NCBI GenBank assembly: GCA_002702965.1
Contig: PADE01000043.1
Coordinates: forward strand, 1,044-8,787
From: Planctomycetaceae bacterium
GTDB lineage: Bacteria > Planctomycetota > Planctomycetia > Pirellulales > Pirellulaceae
Direction of reading: 5' to 3'
Length of the DNA: 7,744 bases
The notes beneath the pieces are model-generated. The model was not told the DNA's origin, searched no databases, and saw only the letters and a list, made by a program, of their open reading frames with translations. The number at the start of each line of letters is the position of its first letter. Positions within the stretch are counted from its first letter, which is position 1. The translations under genes and the position numbers were made by a program. Of this stretch, positions 6,886 through 7,744 are shown piece after piece.

Positions 6886-7187
6886 ACGCAGAAAGGATCG
6901 CGTCTAGACACCCCGCACCCCTTGCGATCGCCTGCCGTCGGTCGGCCGCAAGTCTCGGCTAACGGATCGGACCCAACCGCCTCTCTTTCTCCTGTCCGCG
7001 TGTCGACTCCCAACCGTTGTTGGTAGGCTGTCTCCTGGCAGTTGTTGAAACGAGTGGTGTGTGACAACATCGTCGGGGCAGGCTGGGTGTTCCTCCCTCC
7101 ACAGTCGGAGGAACCGACCAACCGGTTTGATCGTCTTGCGCCGGGAATTTGCGAGTTGGTGACGTCGTTGCGTTAAGGAACGCGTTC
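6886..7187 (+). other. Intergenic region before the permease gene
   Basis: No convincing gene is seen in these 302 bases. There is a small perfect stem CCAAC/GTTGG at 7010-7014/7019-7023 with loop CGTT, a larger hairpin at 7086-7119 (listed separately) and an eight-base palindrome AACCGGTT at 7120-7127. A stem with T-tract that would clearly end the GH123-like transcript was not found close to its stop. Confidence 0.45.
7086..7119. other. Hairpin upstream of the permease gene
   Basis: GTTCCTCC (7089-7096) pairs perfectly with GGAGGAAC (7107-7114) around a ten-base loop. GGT (7086-7088) can pair with ACC (7117-7119) across a two-base bulge. No T-run follows on the plus strand. It lies 82 bases before the permease ATG, so it may be a terminator for the gene behind, a leader structure for the gene ahead, or an operator-like repeat. 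The GGAGGA arm also resembles an anti-SD target. Confidence 0.35.
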
Positions 7188-7192
7188 AAGGA
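7188..7192 (+). promoter_or_regulatory. Ribosome binding site of the permease gene
   Basis: AAGGA ends eight bases before the ATG at 7201, at normal spacing, and fixes this start. A second AAGGA at 7175-7179 is too far away. Confidence 0.6.
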
Positions 7193-7200
7193 CTGGATCG

Positions 7201-7744
7201 ATGCACCTTCTGCTTCCGTTCTGTTCCAGTGTATTGGTCGTCTTCGCCTTGACGTGCCTCAAGCGGGCTCAGCAGCGTGGCGCATCGCCGTGGACCGCGG
7301 TGATCCTCGTCTGCTGGTCGTCCGCCTGTGTGTTTCCCGTGTTATTGCTAATGGGTGGCACCAGGCAACCGGTCGCTATGCTCTGGCAACCCGCAATCAT
7401 CGGTGGCCTGTTTCTCGCCGGTCAGTTGTTTACCGTTTTGGCGGTGGCACGCGGGGACGTCTCGATCGCCGCGCCGGTCATGGGAATCAAAGTACTCATC
7501 GTGCCAGCGGCCTCGCGGTTCCTTGTCGATGAAGATCTGTCAACACGCATCTGGGTTGCAGCAGCGGTGGCCGTTGCCGGCATCGTGTTTGTACAAGCGC
7601 GGGATGCTACCGTACACCGTTCCCTGGTCGTGGCCTCGGTCACTTATGCGCTACTGGCCGCGTGCTCGATGACGCTGTTCGATCTGTTGATTCAGCGGTG
7701 GGCTCCCGCCTGGGGGGCGGGGTATTTTCTGCCGCTTGCCTTCG
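7201..7744 (+). CDS. EamA/DMT-type membrane permease, N-terminal part (partial)
   Basis: The frame is open from ATG 7201 to the window edge, giving 181 residues without a stop. It is almost wholly hydrophobic, with segments at about 1-20, 31-52, 61-81, 87-108, 114-131 and 141-163, and a further one starting near 170. LFTVLAVARGDVSIAAPVMG (76-95) and the VDEDLSTRIWVAAAVAVAGI region (109-128) follow the EamA repeat pattern: 'A...GDVSxAAPV' at a helix start, then an acidic turn before a last helix that ends in a Gly-rich 'AGIVFVQ'. This would be the first EamA repeat plus the start of the second; complete members have about 280-300 residues and ten helices. Such carriers are inner-membrane metabolite importers or exporters; the substrate cannot be read from the sequence. 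It follows the GH123-like gene on the same strand after 315 bases, so it probably has its own promoter. Confidence 0.8.
   Translation, partial: MHLLLPFCSSVLVVFALTCLKRAQQRGASPWTAVILVCWSSACVFPVLLLMGGTRQPVAMLWQPAIIGGLFLAGQLFTVLAVARGDVSIAAPVMGIKVLIVPAASRFLVDEDLSTRIWVAAAVAVAGIVFVQARDATVHRSLVVASVTYALLAACSMTLFDLLIQRWAPAWGAGYFLPLAF

Noticed and set aside
6850..6931. Repeated GCGATCGC octamers near 6850 and 6924, considered as HIP1-like or binding sites
   Set aside because: Only two copies were noticed, one within coding sequence; in GC-rich DNA this palindrome can occur by chance, and no array is present.
7149..7532. 127-residue plus-strand ORF overlapping the permease start
   Set aside because: It lies in another frame of the permease coding region, is Arg-rich, and lacks the hydrophobic helix pattern that the frame from 7201 shows.
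1..7744. CRISPR array, tRNA/rRNA genes, insertion sequences, phage genes, defence system
   Set aside because: Reading both strands gave no regular spaced repeats, no RNA-gene signatures, no transposase or integrase motifs and no nuclease, methylase or toxin family.

Overview
The window looks like a piece of a Planctomycetota chromosome. The support is the moderately high GC content together with the 3' end of a DUF1501 gene, a remnant of a DUF1552 gene, a secreted BNR/Asp-box protein and a secreted GH123-like (DUF4091) protein fused to HEAT repeats. These families are typical of Pirellula/Rhodopirellula-type genomes. No tRNA, rRNA, CRISPR array, transposase or phage gene was seen.

Layout, left to right. 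Positions 1-195 are the end of a plus-strand DUF1501 gene. A 193-base convergent gap with three small hairpins follows. Two minus-strand genes come next, transcribed right to left: a secreted five-Asp-box propeller protein (3484-1478) and, 180 bases downstream, a class I aldolase of the DHDPS/NAL superfamily (1297-389). Immediately behind the propeller gene's start lies a short, frameshifted plus-strand remnant of a DUF1552 gene (about 3538-3793). About 500 bases without a convincing gene follow. A large plus-strand gene (4297-6885) encodes a secreted GH123-like enzyme with a HEAT-repeat tail. After a 315-base gap, a plus-strand EamA/DMT-type permease begins at 7201 and runs off the window.

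Read together, the intact genes suggest a small accessory carbohydrate locus: two exported proteins that could act on glycans (GH123-like hydrolase, sialidase-like propeller), a cytoplasmic pyruvate-releasing aldolase and a membrane transporter. A sialic-acid/N-acetylhexosamine reading is tempting, but the residues do not fully support it. The propeller lacks the arginine of the sialidase FRIP motif, and the aldolase carries GTKDSSG rather than a typical NanA signature. The GH123-like protein is the best-supported enzyme, with an adjacent Asp-Glu pair at the expected place. The truncated DUF1552 tail marks past rearrangement: the minus-strand pair may have been inserted into older plus-strand DNA.
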